Position numbers and translations under genes: made by a program. Positions 35,197 through 43,896 of a stretch of 64,000 bases of DNA are shown piece after piece. The stretch spans positions 10,230,001 through 10,294,000 of the forward strand of contig NZ_CP192063.1 of NCBI RefSeq assembly GCF_050942425.1, read 5' to 3'. Position 1 is the first letter of the stretch. Each line of letters begins with the position of its first letter. The DNA comes from Actinoallomurus sp050942425. Lineage in GTDB: Bacteria > Actinomycetota > Actinomycetes > Streptosporangiales > Streptosporangiaceae. The notes under the pieces are model-generated. The model was not told the DNA's origin, ran no database searches, and worked only from the letters and a program-made list of their open reading frames with translations.

Positions 35197-36876
35197 CTAC
35201 TTGCCCGGGTCCTTGAGGCCGACCGTGACCAGGTCGATGCCGCCGGAGAACGACGCGCTGGACAGGCGCGCTCCGGCGATGTTGGCGCCGGCGATGAGGG
35301 CGGTCTTCTCGTAGGCCAGCGGCACGATCGGGGCCTGCGTCATGATCTGCTTGTCCAGCTCGCCGTACGCCGCGTCGGCGGTGTCCGCGTTCGTCATGGC
35401 CGCGATCTGGTCGATCCGCTTGTTGATCGCGTCGTTGTTGATCTGCGCCAGGTTGCTGTTGGCGGTCGAGGTGATGCCGCGCCCGTCGAACAGCGGCGGC
35501 AGGAAGGTCAGACCCGACGCCCAGTCGGGGCACCAGCCGGTGAGCGGCAGGTCATGCTCCTTGGACGTGTCGGCGATCACCTCGTAGAACGTCGACGAGT
35601 CGATGTTGTTGATCTTGATGTGGATGTTCAGCGGCTTCAGCGCCTCCTGGATCGCGACCGCCAGCGCCGTCTGCACGGCCACCGGGCGGGTGTCCAAGGT
35701 GAGGGAGAAACCCCCGGACAGGCCCGCCTCCGCGAGCAGTTGTTTGGCCTTCTCCGGGTTGTACGGATAGGGGTCGTACTCGGTGCGGCCCTTCATGATC
35801 GGCGGCTGGATCGCGGTCCCCTTGGAAGCGAGCTGCGAGCCGCCGAACGCGGCGACGATCGTGTCCTTGTTGATCGCGTACTCGATGGCCTGCCGCACCC
35901 GAAGGTCGTTCAGGGGCTTGCGGGTGGTGTTCATCGCCAGGTAGGTGGTGCAGCCCATGTACCCGCTCAGCGTGCGCGCCTTCAGCTGCGGCGTTTGGAT
36001 CCGCGACAGGGTCGCCGTCTGGATCTTGTCGGCGATGGCATCGGCGTCGGCACCCTGCCCGGCGAGCATGCGCTCGTCGATCGTCGCGCCGTCGAGGCCG
36101 AAGGTCCATTCCCACGCGTCCGGTTTGGCCGTGCGGACGCTGTCCGTCGACGCCTTCCACTGCGGGTTACGGACCAGCTTGAGCGAGGTTCCGTGGACGT
36201 AGCTCGCCACTCTGTACGGACCGGAGGCGATCGGCTTGGTGTCGAAGGCGTGCGCGGCGCCGGTTCCCTTGGGGACCGGGAAGAAGTTGGGCATCGCCAG
36301 CGCGCTCGGGAAGTCCGCGAACGGCTTTTTCAGGTGGAAGACGACCGTCTTCGCGTCCGGCGTCTCGATCGTGTTCAGATCACCGGACTGGTACGGGCCC
36401 TTGTAGTCCTTGGGCGCGTCGACCAGCAGTCGGGGGTACGGCGAGCCGCCCATCTCGGGGTCCCACGCGCGCTCGACGCCGAACTTCACGGCCGAGCTGT
36501 CGATCGGGCTCCCGTTCTCGAAGGTCAGGCCGTCCTTGAGGTGGAACGTCCAGGTCTTGGCGTTATCTGACGACGTTCCCAGGTCGGTCGCCAGGTCGGG
36601 GACGACCTTCCCGCCCGCGGCTCCCGCGCCCGAAGCGAAGGTGGTCAGGCCGCGGTAGATGAGCCGGTAGAAGTTGTTGACCCCGCCGTCGAAGCCCAGC
36701 CCCGGATCCAGGTGAGAGAAGTCCGTCTTGGTCAGGAAGTGGACGGTGCCGCCGGTGGCGGGAGTGCCCGATACGCCGGACGCACCGCCGGCCGTGGACC
36801 CGCCGCCTCGGCACGCTGTGAGCGCCGCCAGCAGGCTGAGCGCCGCGGCACCCGCAATAGTCGTAGATTTCTTCAT
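35197..36876 (-). CDS. oppA: Oligopeptide-binding lipoprotein OppA
   Basis: 559 residues, SBP family 5. Lipoprotein signal (LSLLAALTAC, lipobox LTAC with Cys near residue 22) anchors it outside the membrane. The mature part shows family 5 hallmarks: WTFHLKDGLTFENGSPIDSSAVKFGVER near residue 110, then LVRNPQWKA and VRQAIEYAINKD. It captures peptides for OppBC. GAAGG precedes the ATG. It starts 32 bp after the GH127 stop, so both are on one transcript. Ligand choice cannot be read from sequence, but the enzymes of the operon point to proline- or hydroxyproline-rich peptides. Confidence 0.92.
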   Translation of the reverse strand: MKKSTTIAGAAALSLLAALTACRGGGSTAGGASGVSGTPATGGTVHFLTKTDFSHLDPGLGFDGGVNNFYRLIYRGLTTFASGAGAAGGKVVPDLATDLGTSSDNAKTWTFHLKDGLTFENGSPIDSSAVKFGVERAWDPEMGGSPYPRLLVDAPKDYKGPYQSGDLNTIETPDAKTVVFHLKKPFADFPSALAMPNFFPVPKGTGAAHAFDTKPIASGPYRVASYVHGTSLKLVRNPQWKASTDSVRTAKPDAWEWTFGLDGATIDERMLAGQGADADAIADKIQTATLSRIQTPQLKARTLSGYMGCTTYLAMNTTRKPLNDLRVRQAIEYAINKDTIVAAFGGSQLASKGTAIQPPIMKGRTEYDPYPYNPEKAKQLLAEAGLSGGFSLTLDTRPVAVQTALAVAIQEALKPLNIHIKINNIDSSTFYEVIADTSKEHDLPLTGWCPDWASGLTFLPPLFDGRGITSTANSNLAQINNDAINKRIDQIAAMTNADTADAAYGELDKQIMTQAPIVPLAYEKTALIAGANIAGARLSSASFSGGIDLVTVGLKDPGK

Positions 36877-36908
36877 TTGGCCTTCTTTCGAAGAACGGAC
36901 TCACCAGA

Positions 36909-38816
36909 TCACTTGGCCCGGAGCCAGACGCGCATGGCCTCAGGCCCGCGGTTGCCCCACAGGAAGTACGGAACGAGGGTGACGGAGACCTTCTCGGTCT
37001 CCGCGACGGCCGAAGACTCGGCGGTGAGCTCCGGGTACAGCTCCTCCGACGGCGGGGGCGCGACACCCGCCATCGCGCGGAGGGCGACCGCGTCTCCCGG
37101 CTCCGCGATCTTCGCGTCGAGCACCCCGGCCGCCGAGAGGACCAGGTCGTCCACCGAGGCCGGCGAGTCCTGCTGCTCGACGCAGTAGACCAGCGGGCCG
37201 CGGGCGACGCCGATCGTGCCGCGGGTCGCGTCCAGGTACGGATGCGAGACGTGGCCGCGCACCGGCATCGGCAGGCCGAGACGGAGCTCGTCGCCCTCGG
37301 CCCACTCCCGCTCGACGGTCAGCCAGCCGTCCTCGGCAGCGGCGGGCTCGCCGTCGAGCGTGACGTCGCGCGCCCAGGCCGGGATGCGCAGGGCGAGCGC
37401 GTACGGGCGGCCGGGGGCACGATCGATCGTCACCCTCACGTCGCCGTCCCAGGGGTAGTCCGTCAGGACGGTCAGCGCGAGGTCCGCCGTCTCGACCCGC
37501 CCCTCGGTGTAAAGGGCCAGGAAGAGGGTGTCGTCGCGCTCGGCGGCCACGTGGTCGCCCAGCTGCGCCATCATCCGGACCACGTTCGGCGGGCAGCACG
37601 GGCAGCCGAACCATGACCGCCGCAGCGGCTCCCCGCCGGCCTCGGCGCCGCTCCGCTGCTGATGGTCGGGGCGGCGCTGCAGCGGGTTGTCGTAGAAGAA
37701 CGCCTTACCGTCGGCGGACAGCCCCACGGCGTACGCGTTGAAGAGCACGCGCTCGAAGACGTCGAGGTACTTCGCCCCACCGGTGGCCAGGAACATGCGC
37801 CAGGCCCACTGCATCGTGCCGATGGCGGCACACGTCTCGCTGTACGCGCGTTCGGAGGGCAGTTCGTACCGGTCGCCGACGGCCTCGTCGGAGTGTCGGC
37901 TGCCCAGCCCGCCGGTGAGGTAGAGCTTGGTGGCGACCATGTCGTCCCAGAGCCGGACGAGCGCCTCGAGGAGGGTCCGGTCGCCCGTCTCCAGGTGGAC
38001 GTCGGTCGCCCCGGCGGCCAGGTAGACCATGCGGACCGCGTGCCCGGTGACCGACGGCAGGTCACGGAAGGGCAGATGGTCCTGGAAGTACTCGGGCGGC
38101 ATGATGCCGTACTCGAGGTGCCCGCGCCCGCGCCGGTCCACGAACAGGCGGGCCTGCGTCAGGTGGTCACGATCGCCGGTCTCCCGGTAGAGCTCGACGA
38201 GGGCCATCTCGACCTCGGGGTGGCCACAGACCGCCTCCTCGCCGCCCTCGCCGAACCGGCGCACGACCAGGTCGGCGAACCTGATCGCCACTCTGAGCAG
38301 CCGGTCATCGCCCATCCGCCGGTTCGCGGCGACGGCCGCCTGGATCAGGTGGCCGAGGTTGTAGAGCTCATGCCCCCAGGTCAGGTCCTCCCACGGCTTC
38401 TTGGCCGCCGCCGGGTCCTGGAAGAACGAGTTCAGATAGCCGTCCTCCGCCTGGACCCGCTGCAACAGCCCGACGATCTCGTCGAAGAACGCACGCGCAC
38501 CCTCGTCCGCGTAGCCTTCGCCGATCTCGTACGCCAGGCCCTCGAGCGTCTTGTACAGGTCGGTGTCGAGGAAGGGGTAGCGCCCGCGATAGGCCGGTGG
38601 GTCGGCGACGAGCAGGCGGCTCAGGTTGTCGACGTTGCCGGCGGCGCGCAGTTCCTCGATGACATGGGGGATCGTCGCCTGCCGGTTCCGGTCCTGCCAC
38701 TGCCGCAGAAGACCGCCGGTGATGCGCACCCCGGAGACCGGCCGAACAGCTCCCGCCGTGGTCCGTACCACTCCCGCTCGATCGCGCGCATGCGTCCTGA
38801 GCTGCCCAAATGACAT
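36909..38816 (-). CDS. GH127-type beta-L-arabinofuranosidase
   Basis: 635 residues, no signal peptide, so intracellular. It matches the GH127 (former DUF1680) family. The expected catalytic/zinc residues are conserved: Glu and Cys in SETCAAIG (about 326-328) and the Cys pair of GCPCCPPNVVRMM (about 405). These correspond to the Glu, Cys, nucleophile Cys and Cys of Bifidobacterium HypBA1. HypBA1 releases L-arabinose from beta-L-arabinofuranosides attached to hydroxyproline. The start at 38816 has GGAGG 4 nt upstream. It is the first gene of the peptide-import operon, 32 bp before oppA. Some family members act on other sugars, so substrate is inferred. Confidence 0.88.
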   Translation of the reverse strand: MSFGQLRTHARDRAGVVRTTAGAVRPVSGVRITGGLLRQWQDRNRQATIPHVIEELRAAGNVDNLSRLLVADPPAYRGRYPFLDTDLYKTLEGLAYEIGEGYADEGARAFFDEIVGLLQRVQAEDGYLNSFFQDPAAAKKPWEDLTWGHELYNLGHLIQAAVAANRRMGDDRLLRVAIRFADLVVRRFGEGGEEAVCGHPEVEMALVELYRETGDRDHLTQARLFVDRRGRGHLEYGIMPPEYFQDHLPFRDLPSVTGHAVRMVYLAAGATDVHLETGDRTLLEALVRLWDDMVATKLYLTGGLGSRHSDEAVGDRYELPSERAYSETCAAIGTMQWAWRMFLATGGAKYLDVFERVLFNAYAVGLSADGKAFFYDNPLQRRPDHQQRSGAEAGGEPLRRSWFGCPCCPPNVVRMMAQLGDHVAAERDDTLFLALYTEGRVETADLALTVLTDYPWDGDVRVTIDRAPGRPYALALRIPAWARDVTLDGEPAAAEDGWLTVEREWAEGDELRLGLPMPVRGHVSHPYLDATRGTIGVARGPLVYCVEQQDSPASVDDLVLSAAGVLDAKIAEPGDAVALRAMAGVAPPPSEELYPELTAESSAVAETEKVSVTLVPYFLWGNRGPEAMRVWLRAK

Positions 38817-39135
38817 CGAGCCTCCAGTACGATGTGGCATTGCACTGAACCATAAAGCGCTGGAAGGCGACTGCCAAGAGACCGGCAAAGGAATTTATCT
38901 ACGAGTAACCGGGAAGGTTGCGAAAAGCGCGGCCGAAGCCGCCATCCTCAAGTCAACCCGAGGGCACGGTCAGGCCGAGGTTTCACCAACGGCGGGAGCG
39001 TACCGACGGGCCCGTGAAATCGGCACCTCTCGGTACGTATCGGCATGTTCGCACCAAGCCCTGGCCCGGCAACGTCATCGCCGGTGCGGTTCCACACGCA
39101 GGTGGAGGCGCGCTCCGGCGACGGGGCCGGACCGC
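38817..39135. other. 319-bp intergenic region holding the operon promoter
   Basis: Lies between the GH127 start and the lpdA stop (both minus strand). An AT-richer patch at 38840-38950 contains the promoter candidate described separately. The remainder (38960-39135) holds no gene, no clear terminator and no repeat that I could see. Confidence 0.5.
38849..38877 (-). promoter_or_regulatory. Candidate promoter of the GH127-opp operon
   Basis: On the minus strand, TTGGCA (38872-38877) and TATGGT (38849-38854) are separated by 17 bp, a good vegetative-sigma layout. The transcript would start near 38842, leaving about 25 nt of leader with the GGAGG site. AGCGCT, a 6-bp palindrome at 38856-38861 inside the spacer, is where a LacI-type repressor might bind. 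Confidence 0.5.
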
Positions 39136-40530
39136 TCAGTAGGCCGACTCCTGCATGAGGCGGCGCGCGGCCTCGGTGATGCTGCCGGACACCGACGGGT
39201 AGACCGCGAACGTGTGCGCGACCTGGTCGACGGTCAGGTGCTGCTGCACCGCCATCGACAGGCCGAGGATCAGCTCACTGGCCCGGGGCGCGACGATCAC
39301 GCCGCCGAGCACGATGCCGGTCGCCGGCCGGCAGAACAGCTTCACGAACCCGTCGAGGAAGCCCTGCATCTTCGCGCGCGGGTTGGTGGCGAGCGGCAGC
39401 TTCACGATGCGGGCCGGGACCTCGCCGGAGTCGATCTGCGCCTGGGAGACGCCGACCGTGGCGACCTCCGGGTCGGTGAAGATGTTGGCCGCCACCCAGC
39501 CGAGCTTGAGCGGCTGGACGGCCTCGCCGAGGGCGTGCCACATCGCGATGCGGCCCTGCATGGCGGCGACCGAGGCGAGCATCAGCACGCCGGTGCAGTC
39601 ACCCGCGGCGTAGACGTGCGGCGCGGAGGTGCGGGAGACCTTGTCGACCTGGATGAACCCGCAGTCGTCCAGCCGTACGCCGGCCTCTTCCAGGCCGAGG
39701 CCCCGGGTGTTCGGCTCCATGCCGACCGTCATGAGGCAGTGGGAGCCGCTGACCGTACGGCCGTCGGTGAGCGTCACCTCGACGCTGTCGCCGACGCGTT
39801 TCACCCCCGCCGCCCGGGAACGGGCCAGGAGGTTCATGCCGCGCCGCTGGAAGACCTCCTCCAGCACCCGCGCGGCGTCCTCGTCCTCGTTGGGCAGGAC
39901 GTGGTCGCGGGAGGACACGAGCGTGACACGGGAACCGAGTGCGAGGTACGCGTTGGCGAACTCCGCGCCGGTGACTCCGGACCCGACCACGATCAGGTCC
40001 TCCGGCAGCTCCGGCAGGTCGTACAGCTGACGCCAGTTGAGGATGCGCTCGCCGTCGGGCTCCGCGCCCGGCAGCACGCGCGGCGTCGCGCCCGTGGCGA
40101 CGAGCACGACGTCGGCGTGGATCCGCTCGTCGCCGACCGCGATGATCTGCGGGTCGACGAGGCGGGCCTCGCCGCGGATGATCCGCACGCCCTCGTCCGC
40201 GACCCGCTGCTCGATGTCGGCGGACTGCGCCCAGGCCAGCTCCTTGACCCGCTTGTTCACGAGCGGAAGGTCGACCTCCGGCCCGCCGACCTCGCCGTCG
40301 CCGCCACCGGAGAACCGCACGCCGAGCGACGCCGACTCCGACAGGACCGCCATCCGGGTCGAGGTCGCGATGAGGGTTTTGGACGGTACGCAGTCCGTCA
40401 GGACGCAGGCCCCGCCGGACCCGTCCCGCTCGATCAGCGTGACGTCGGCGCCGAGTTGTGCCGCGACCAGGGCGGATTCGTAGCCGCCGGGGCCGCCTCC
40501 GATGATGGCTACGCGTGTCATATCGGTCAT
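39136..40530 (-). CDS. lpdA: NAD(P)H-quinone dehydrogenase, LpdA type
   Basis: 464-residue flavoprotein of the pyridine nucleotide-disulfide oxidoreductase family. FAD motif VAIIGGGPGGYESALVAAQLGA, NAD motif LIVVGSGVTGAEFANAY, FAD site VYAAGDCTGVLMLASVA. The C-terminal region reads FAVYPSVSGSITEAARR without the His-Glu pair of true lipoamide dehydrogenases. It therefore fits mycobacterial LpdA-like quinone reductases. Two cysteines in ACVLTDCVPSK keep the C-x4-C spacing. The ATG at 40530 or the one at 40521 could be the start. It is divergent from the cyclotransferase gene. Confidence 0.87.
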   Translation of the reverse strand: MTDMTRVAIIGGGPGGYESALVAAQLGADVTLIERDGSGGACVLTDCVPSKTLIATSTRMAVLSESASLGVRFSGGGDGEVGGPEVDLPLVNKRVKELAWAQSADIEQRVADEGVRIIRGEARLVDPQIIAVGDERIHADVVLVATGATPRVLPGAEPDGERILNWRQLYDLPELPEDLIVVGSGVTGAEFANAYLALGSRVTLVSSRDHVLPNEDEDAARVLEEVFQRRGMNLLARSRAAGVKRVGDSVEVTLTDGRTVSGSHCLMTVGMEPNTRGLGLEEAGVRLDDCGFIQVDKVSRTSAPHVYAAGDCTGVLMLASVAAMQGRIAMWHALGEAVQPLKLGWVAANIFTDPEVATVGVSQAQIDSGEVPARIVKLPLATNPRAKMQGFLDGFVKLFCRPATGIVLGGVIVAPRASELILGLSMAVQQHLTVDQVAHTFAVYPSVSGSITEAARRLMQESAY

Positions 40531-40591
40531 TCTTCCGCACTCCCGGGGTTGACGCGCCGCCGCGTCCCCACAGCCCGTACGCTGGGCGACC

Positions 40592-41044
40592 GTGGCCTTG
40601 TACGCGGCGTACGCCTCCAACATGGATCCCGCACAGATGGCGCAGCGGGCACCGCACTCACCCCTGCGCACCACCGGCTGGCTCAAGGGCTGGCGGTTGA
40701 CCTTCGGCGGAGAGAACGTCGGCTTCGAAGGCGCCCTCGCCACCGTGGCCGAGGACCGCGACGAGCACGTCTTCGTCGTGCTGTACGACGTTCCGGACGC
40801 CGACGAGCAGGCGCTCGACGAGTGGGAGGGGGCGGCCCTCGGCGTCTACCGCAAGATCCGCGTGCGGATCGCCACTCTCGACGGCGACGTCCTCGCCTGG
40901 CTCTACGTCCTCGACGCCTACGAGGGCGGCCTCCCGTCGGCACGGTACGTCGGCATCCTCGCGGACGCCGCGGAGAAGGCCGGGGCGCCCGACGACTACG
41001 TGAAGGACCTGCGTACGCGCCCGTGCAGGTCGCTCGGCAGCTGA
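40592..41044 (+). CDS. Gamma-glutamylcyclotransferase family protein
   Basis: 150 residues, GTG start. It begins ALYAAYASNMDPAQMAQRAP, the family's substrate-binding YxSN motif (YGSN in most members), followed by LKGWRLTFGGENVGFEGALATV and VLYDVPDADEQALDEWEG, which supplies the acidic catalytic region. Such proteins release 5-oxoproline from gamma-glutamyl compounds. In actinomycetes they may act on gamma-glutamylamines or related products. It is a single gene, divergent from lpdA with a 61-bp gap. Confidence 0.85.
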   Translation: MALYAAYASNMDPAQMAQRAPHSPLRTTGWLKGWRLTFGGENVGFEGALATVAEDRDEHVFVVLYDVPDADEQALDEWEGAALGVYRKIRVRIATLDGDVLAWLYVLDAYEGGLPSARYVGILADAAEKAGAPDDYVKDLRTRPCRSLGS

Positions 41045-41051
41045 AAGGGCT

Positions 41052-41151
41052 CCGGCGCCAGGTACGCCGCGATGCCCGCCCGGGCCTGCGCTCGGCGACT
41101 TAACGGCATCCGGCACCAAGTGCGCCGAGGTGCCCGCCCGGGCCTGCTCTC
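41052..41151 (+). repeat. Imperfect 42-bp direct repeat
   Basis: Two copies, at 41052-41093 and 41110-41151, offset 58 bp, share the exact core TGCCCGCCCGGGCCTG and differ at about eight positions elsewhere. They lie in the 197-bp gap between the cyclotransferase and purine phosphorylase genes. The core contains the palindrome GCCCGGGC and could form a hairpin in either copy. Confidence 0.6.
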
Positions 41152-41241
41152 TTGTCCGTCCGCATCGCTCGGCGGCGGTAACGGACCCGCGCACCTCGCT
41201 CGGCGACCGACCGGTACGCGACGTGGGTAATCTGGGCGCTT

Positions 41242-42042
41242 GTGAGCAATGACGCCTACGAGCTGGCCCGATCAGCGGCCGACGTCCTGAAACGACGCCT
41301 CACCGCCGACTCCTTCGACGTCGCCCTCGTCATGGGGTCCGGCTGGGTTCCGGCCGCCGACGCCCTCGGTGCGCCCGCCGACGAGGTCCCCGTGACCGAG
41401 CTTCCCGGCTTCGCCGAACCCGGCGTGCCCGGCCACGCGGGCGCGGTCCGCGTCGTCGAGGTCGGGACCAAGCGCGCGCTGGTCTTCCTCGGCCGCACCC
41501 ACCTGTACGAGGGCCGGGGCGTGCAGCCGGTCGTGCACGGCGTCCGCACCGCGCTGGCCGCCGGCGTCAAGACGGTCGTGCTCACCAACGCCGCGGGCGG
41601 CACCCGCCCGGAGTGGCAGAAGGTCGGCGACCCGGTGCTGATCTCCGACCACCTGAACCTCACCGGCCACAACCCGATCACCGGGCCGACCTTCGTCGAC
41701 CTGACGGAGGCGTACTCCCCGGCCCTGCGGTCCCTCGTCAAGGACATCGACCCGTCGCTGGCCGAGGGCGTCTACGCCGCGCTTCCCGGCCCGTCGTACG
41801 AGACGCCGGCCGAGATCCGCATGCTGCGCACGCTCGGCGCGGACCTGGTCGGCATGTCCACGGTCCTGGAGACGATCGCGGCCCGGGAGGGCGGCGCCGA
41901 CGTGCTGGGCATCTCCCTGGTGACGAACATCGCCGCCGGGCTGACCGGCGAGCCCCTGGATCACCTCGAGGTGCTGGCCGCGGGGCGGGCCGCCGCCGAG
42001 CGGATGGGCGCGCTCCTGGGCAAGGCCCTCCGGGCCCTGTAG
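41242..42042 (+). CDS. punA: Purine-nucleoside phosphorylase (trimeric type)
   Basis: 266 residues, GTG start. Family motifs in order: VMGSGWVPAADALG (phosphate loop), GRTHLYEG, TNAAGGTRPEWQKVGDPVLISDHLNLTG, ALPGPSYETPAEIRMLRTLGADLVGMSTVLE, and SLVTNIAAGL. The enzyme splits inosine and guanosine with phosphate to base and ribose-1-phosphate. The next gene, 43 bp on, is a phosphohexomutase that may handle ribose-1-phosphate. Works with adenosine deaminase and the nucleoside importer in the same window. Confidence 0.93.
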   Translation: MSNDAYELARSAADVLKRRLTADSFDVALVMGSGWVPAADALGAPADEVPVTELPGFAEPGVPGHAGAVRVVEVGTKRALVFLGRTHLYEGRGVQPVVHGVRTALAAGVKTVVLTNAAGGTRPEWQKVGDPVLISDHLNLTGHNPITGPTFVDLTEAYSPALRSLVKDIDPSLAEGVYAALPGPSYETPAEIRMLRTLGADLVGMSTVLETIAAREGGADVLGISLVTNIAAGLTGEPLDHLEVLAAGRAAAERMGALLGKALRAL

Positions 42043-42085
42043 GCGACGTACGAGCGGCCCCGGCCGAGACGGAGTGGACGGAAAC

Positions 42086-43735
42086 GTGAGCGACGGTTAC
42101 CGGCCGCAGGCCGCGGAATGGCTGGCCCAGGACCCCGACCCGGAGACCCGGGAGGAGCTGCGGGCGCTGCTGGACGACGAGGCGGCGCTGGCCGAGCGGT
42201 TCGGGGCGAAGCTGGAGTTCGGCACGGCGGGTCTGCGCGGAGAGCTCGGCGCGGGCCCCAACCGGATGAACCGGGTGACGGTGATGCGGGCCGCCGCCGG
42301 CCTCGCCGCCGTCCTGACCTCCGATGACGCGGCGGAGCGGTTCGAGCGGCCCGGCAACGGTGCTTCCGTGGTGATCGGGTTCGACGCGCGGCACAAGTCC
42401 GACGCGTTCGCCGAGGACTCCGCGGCCGTACTCGCCGGCGCCGGCCTCACCGTCCACCTGATGCCGCGGCCGCTGCCGACGCCCGTCCTCGCGTACGCCG
42501 TCCGCCACCTGGGCGCCGACGCCGGCGTCATGGTGACCGCCAGCCACAACCCGCCGCGGGACAACGGATACAAGGTCTACTGGGGCGACGGCGCCCAGAT
42601 CATCCCGCCGCTCGACACGGAGATCTCCCGCGCGATCGACGCCGTCGGACGGGTCGACGAACTGCCGCGCGGAGCGGACTGGAAGGTCCTCGACGACGGC
42701 ATCGTCGACGCCTACCTCCGGTCGCTGGGGCGGCTGCCGCTGGGCTCCGCGCGGGACGTGTCCGTCGCGTACACGCCGCTGCACGGGGTGGGCGGGGAGG
42801 TGCTGCGCCGCGCGTTCGAGTGGAGCGGCTTCCCGGCCCCGGACGTCGTCGCCGAACAGGAACGACCCGACCCCGACTTCCCGACCGTGGCCTTCCCCAA
42901 CCCGGAGGAGCCCGGCGCGATGGACCTGGCCCTCGAGCTGGGCAAGGGCCACGACCTGGTGATCGCGAACGACCCGGACGCCGACCGCTGCGCCGTGGCC
43001 GTCGGCGGGCGGCTGCTGACCGGGGACGAGGTCGGCGGGCTGCTGGCCGAGCACGTCCTACGGCACACGAGCGGCGCCGACCGGCTCGTCGTCACGACGA
43101 TCGTGTCCTCGTCGCTGCTCGGCAAGATCGCGGCGGCGCACGGCGTCCGCTACGCCGAGTCGCTGACCGGGTTCAAGTGGATCATGAAGGCGGGCGCCGC
43201 CCGCGACCGCCTCGTGTACGGCTACGAGGAGGCCCTGGGCTACTGCGTCGGCGGCGACGACGGCGTCCCCGTACGCGACAAGGACGGCATCGGCGCGGCG
43301 CTCGTCGTCGCCGCGCTGGCCGCCGAGGCGAAGGCCGAGGACCGCACGCTCACCGACCTCCTCGACGACCAGGCGCGCCGGTACGGCCTGCACGCGACCT
43401 CCCAGCTGTCGGTACGCGTCGCGGACCTGTCGCTCATCGCGGACGCCATGGCCCGGCTGCGCGCGGCGCCGCCCGACCGCCTCGGCGGCCGTACGGTCAC
43501 GGCGATGGACGACCTGTCCGCCGGGCTGGGCGGCCTGCCGCCGACGGACGGTCTGCGCTTCCGGCTGTCCGAGGGGGGCCGCGTCGTCGTCCGCCCGTCC
43601 GGCACCGAGCCGAAGCTCAAGTGCTACCTCGAGGTCGTCGAGCCGGTGACCGGTGCGGTCGCCGACGCCCGTACGAGGGCCGACACCGCGCTGGCGGCCC
43701 TCCGCGCCGACCTGGCGGGCGTCCTCGGACTGTGA
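42086..43735 (+). CDS. Phospho-sugar mutase (phosphogluco/phosphomanno/phosphopentomutase-like)
   Basis: 549 residues, alpha-D-phosphohexomutase family. Catalytic serine loop GVMVTASHNPPRDNGYKVYW, metal loop IANDPDADRCAVAVGG, sugar loop GYEEALGYCVGGD, phosphate loop RPSGTEPKLKCYLE, and an opening FGTAGLRGELGAGPNRMN. Members next to purine phosphorylases may convert ribose-1-phosphate to ribose-5-phosphate; glucose or mannose phosphates are the alternative. GTG 42086 has a better ribosome site than GTG 42074, so I used it. Probably co-transcribed with punA. Confidence 0.9.
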   Translation: MSDGYRPQAAEWLAQDPDPETREELRALLDDEAALAERFGAKLEFGTAGLRGELGAGPNRMNRVTVMRAAAGLAAVLTSDDAAERFERPGNGASVVIGFDARHKSDAFAEDSAAVLAGAGLTVHLMPRPLPTPVLAYAVRHLGADAGVMVTASHNPPRDNGYKVYWGDGAQIIPPLDTEISRAIDAVGRVDELPRGADWKVLDDGIVDAYLRSLGRLPLGSARDVSVAYTPLHGVGGEVLRRAFEWSGFPAPDVVAEQERPDPDFPTVAFPNPEEPGAMDLALELGKGHDLVIANDPDADRCAVAVGGRLLTGDEVGGLLAEHVLRHTSGADRLVVTTIVSSSLLGKIAAAHGVRYAESLTGFKWIMKAGAARDRLVYGYEEALGYCVGGDDGVPVRDKDGIGAALVVAALAAEAKAEDRTLTDLLDDQARRYGLHATSQLSVRVADLSLIADAMARLRAAPPDRLGGRTVTAMDDLSAGLGGLPPTDGLRFRLSEGGRVVVRPSGTEPKLKCYLEVVEPVTGAVADARTRADTALAALRADLAGVLGL

Positions 43736-43770
43736 CCCGCCGACCCGGTGATCCATCGCCGCGCCAGGCG

Positions 43771-43896
43771 AGGGCCGTCACCGCGCGGGACGACGCGGTC
43801 GCCGCGCCGGACGATGCGGTCGCCGCCCCAGGCGATGCGGTCGCCGCGCCAGGCGAGGCCGTCACCGCGCCGGACAAGGCCGTCGCCGTGCCAGGA
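43771..43896 (+). repeat. 21-bp degenerate tandem repeat, about six units
   Basis: Units following GAYGCGGTCGCCGCSCC with 4 more bases lie at 43792, 43813, 43834, 43855 and 43876, with a weaker unit at 43771. The period is exactly 21 bp. Read in the histidine-kinase frame it would encode a DAVAAPG-type heptapeptide repeat. That frame is open back to GTG 43732, which overlaps the mutase stop. Confidence 0.8.

Noticed and set aside
43771..43896. CRISPR array or iteron origin
   Set aside because: 21-bp units abut without spacers, are degenerate, and no cas or rep gene is near.
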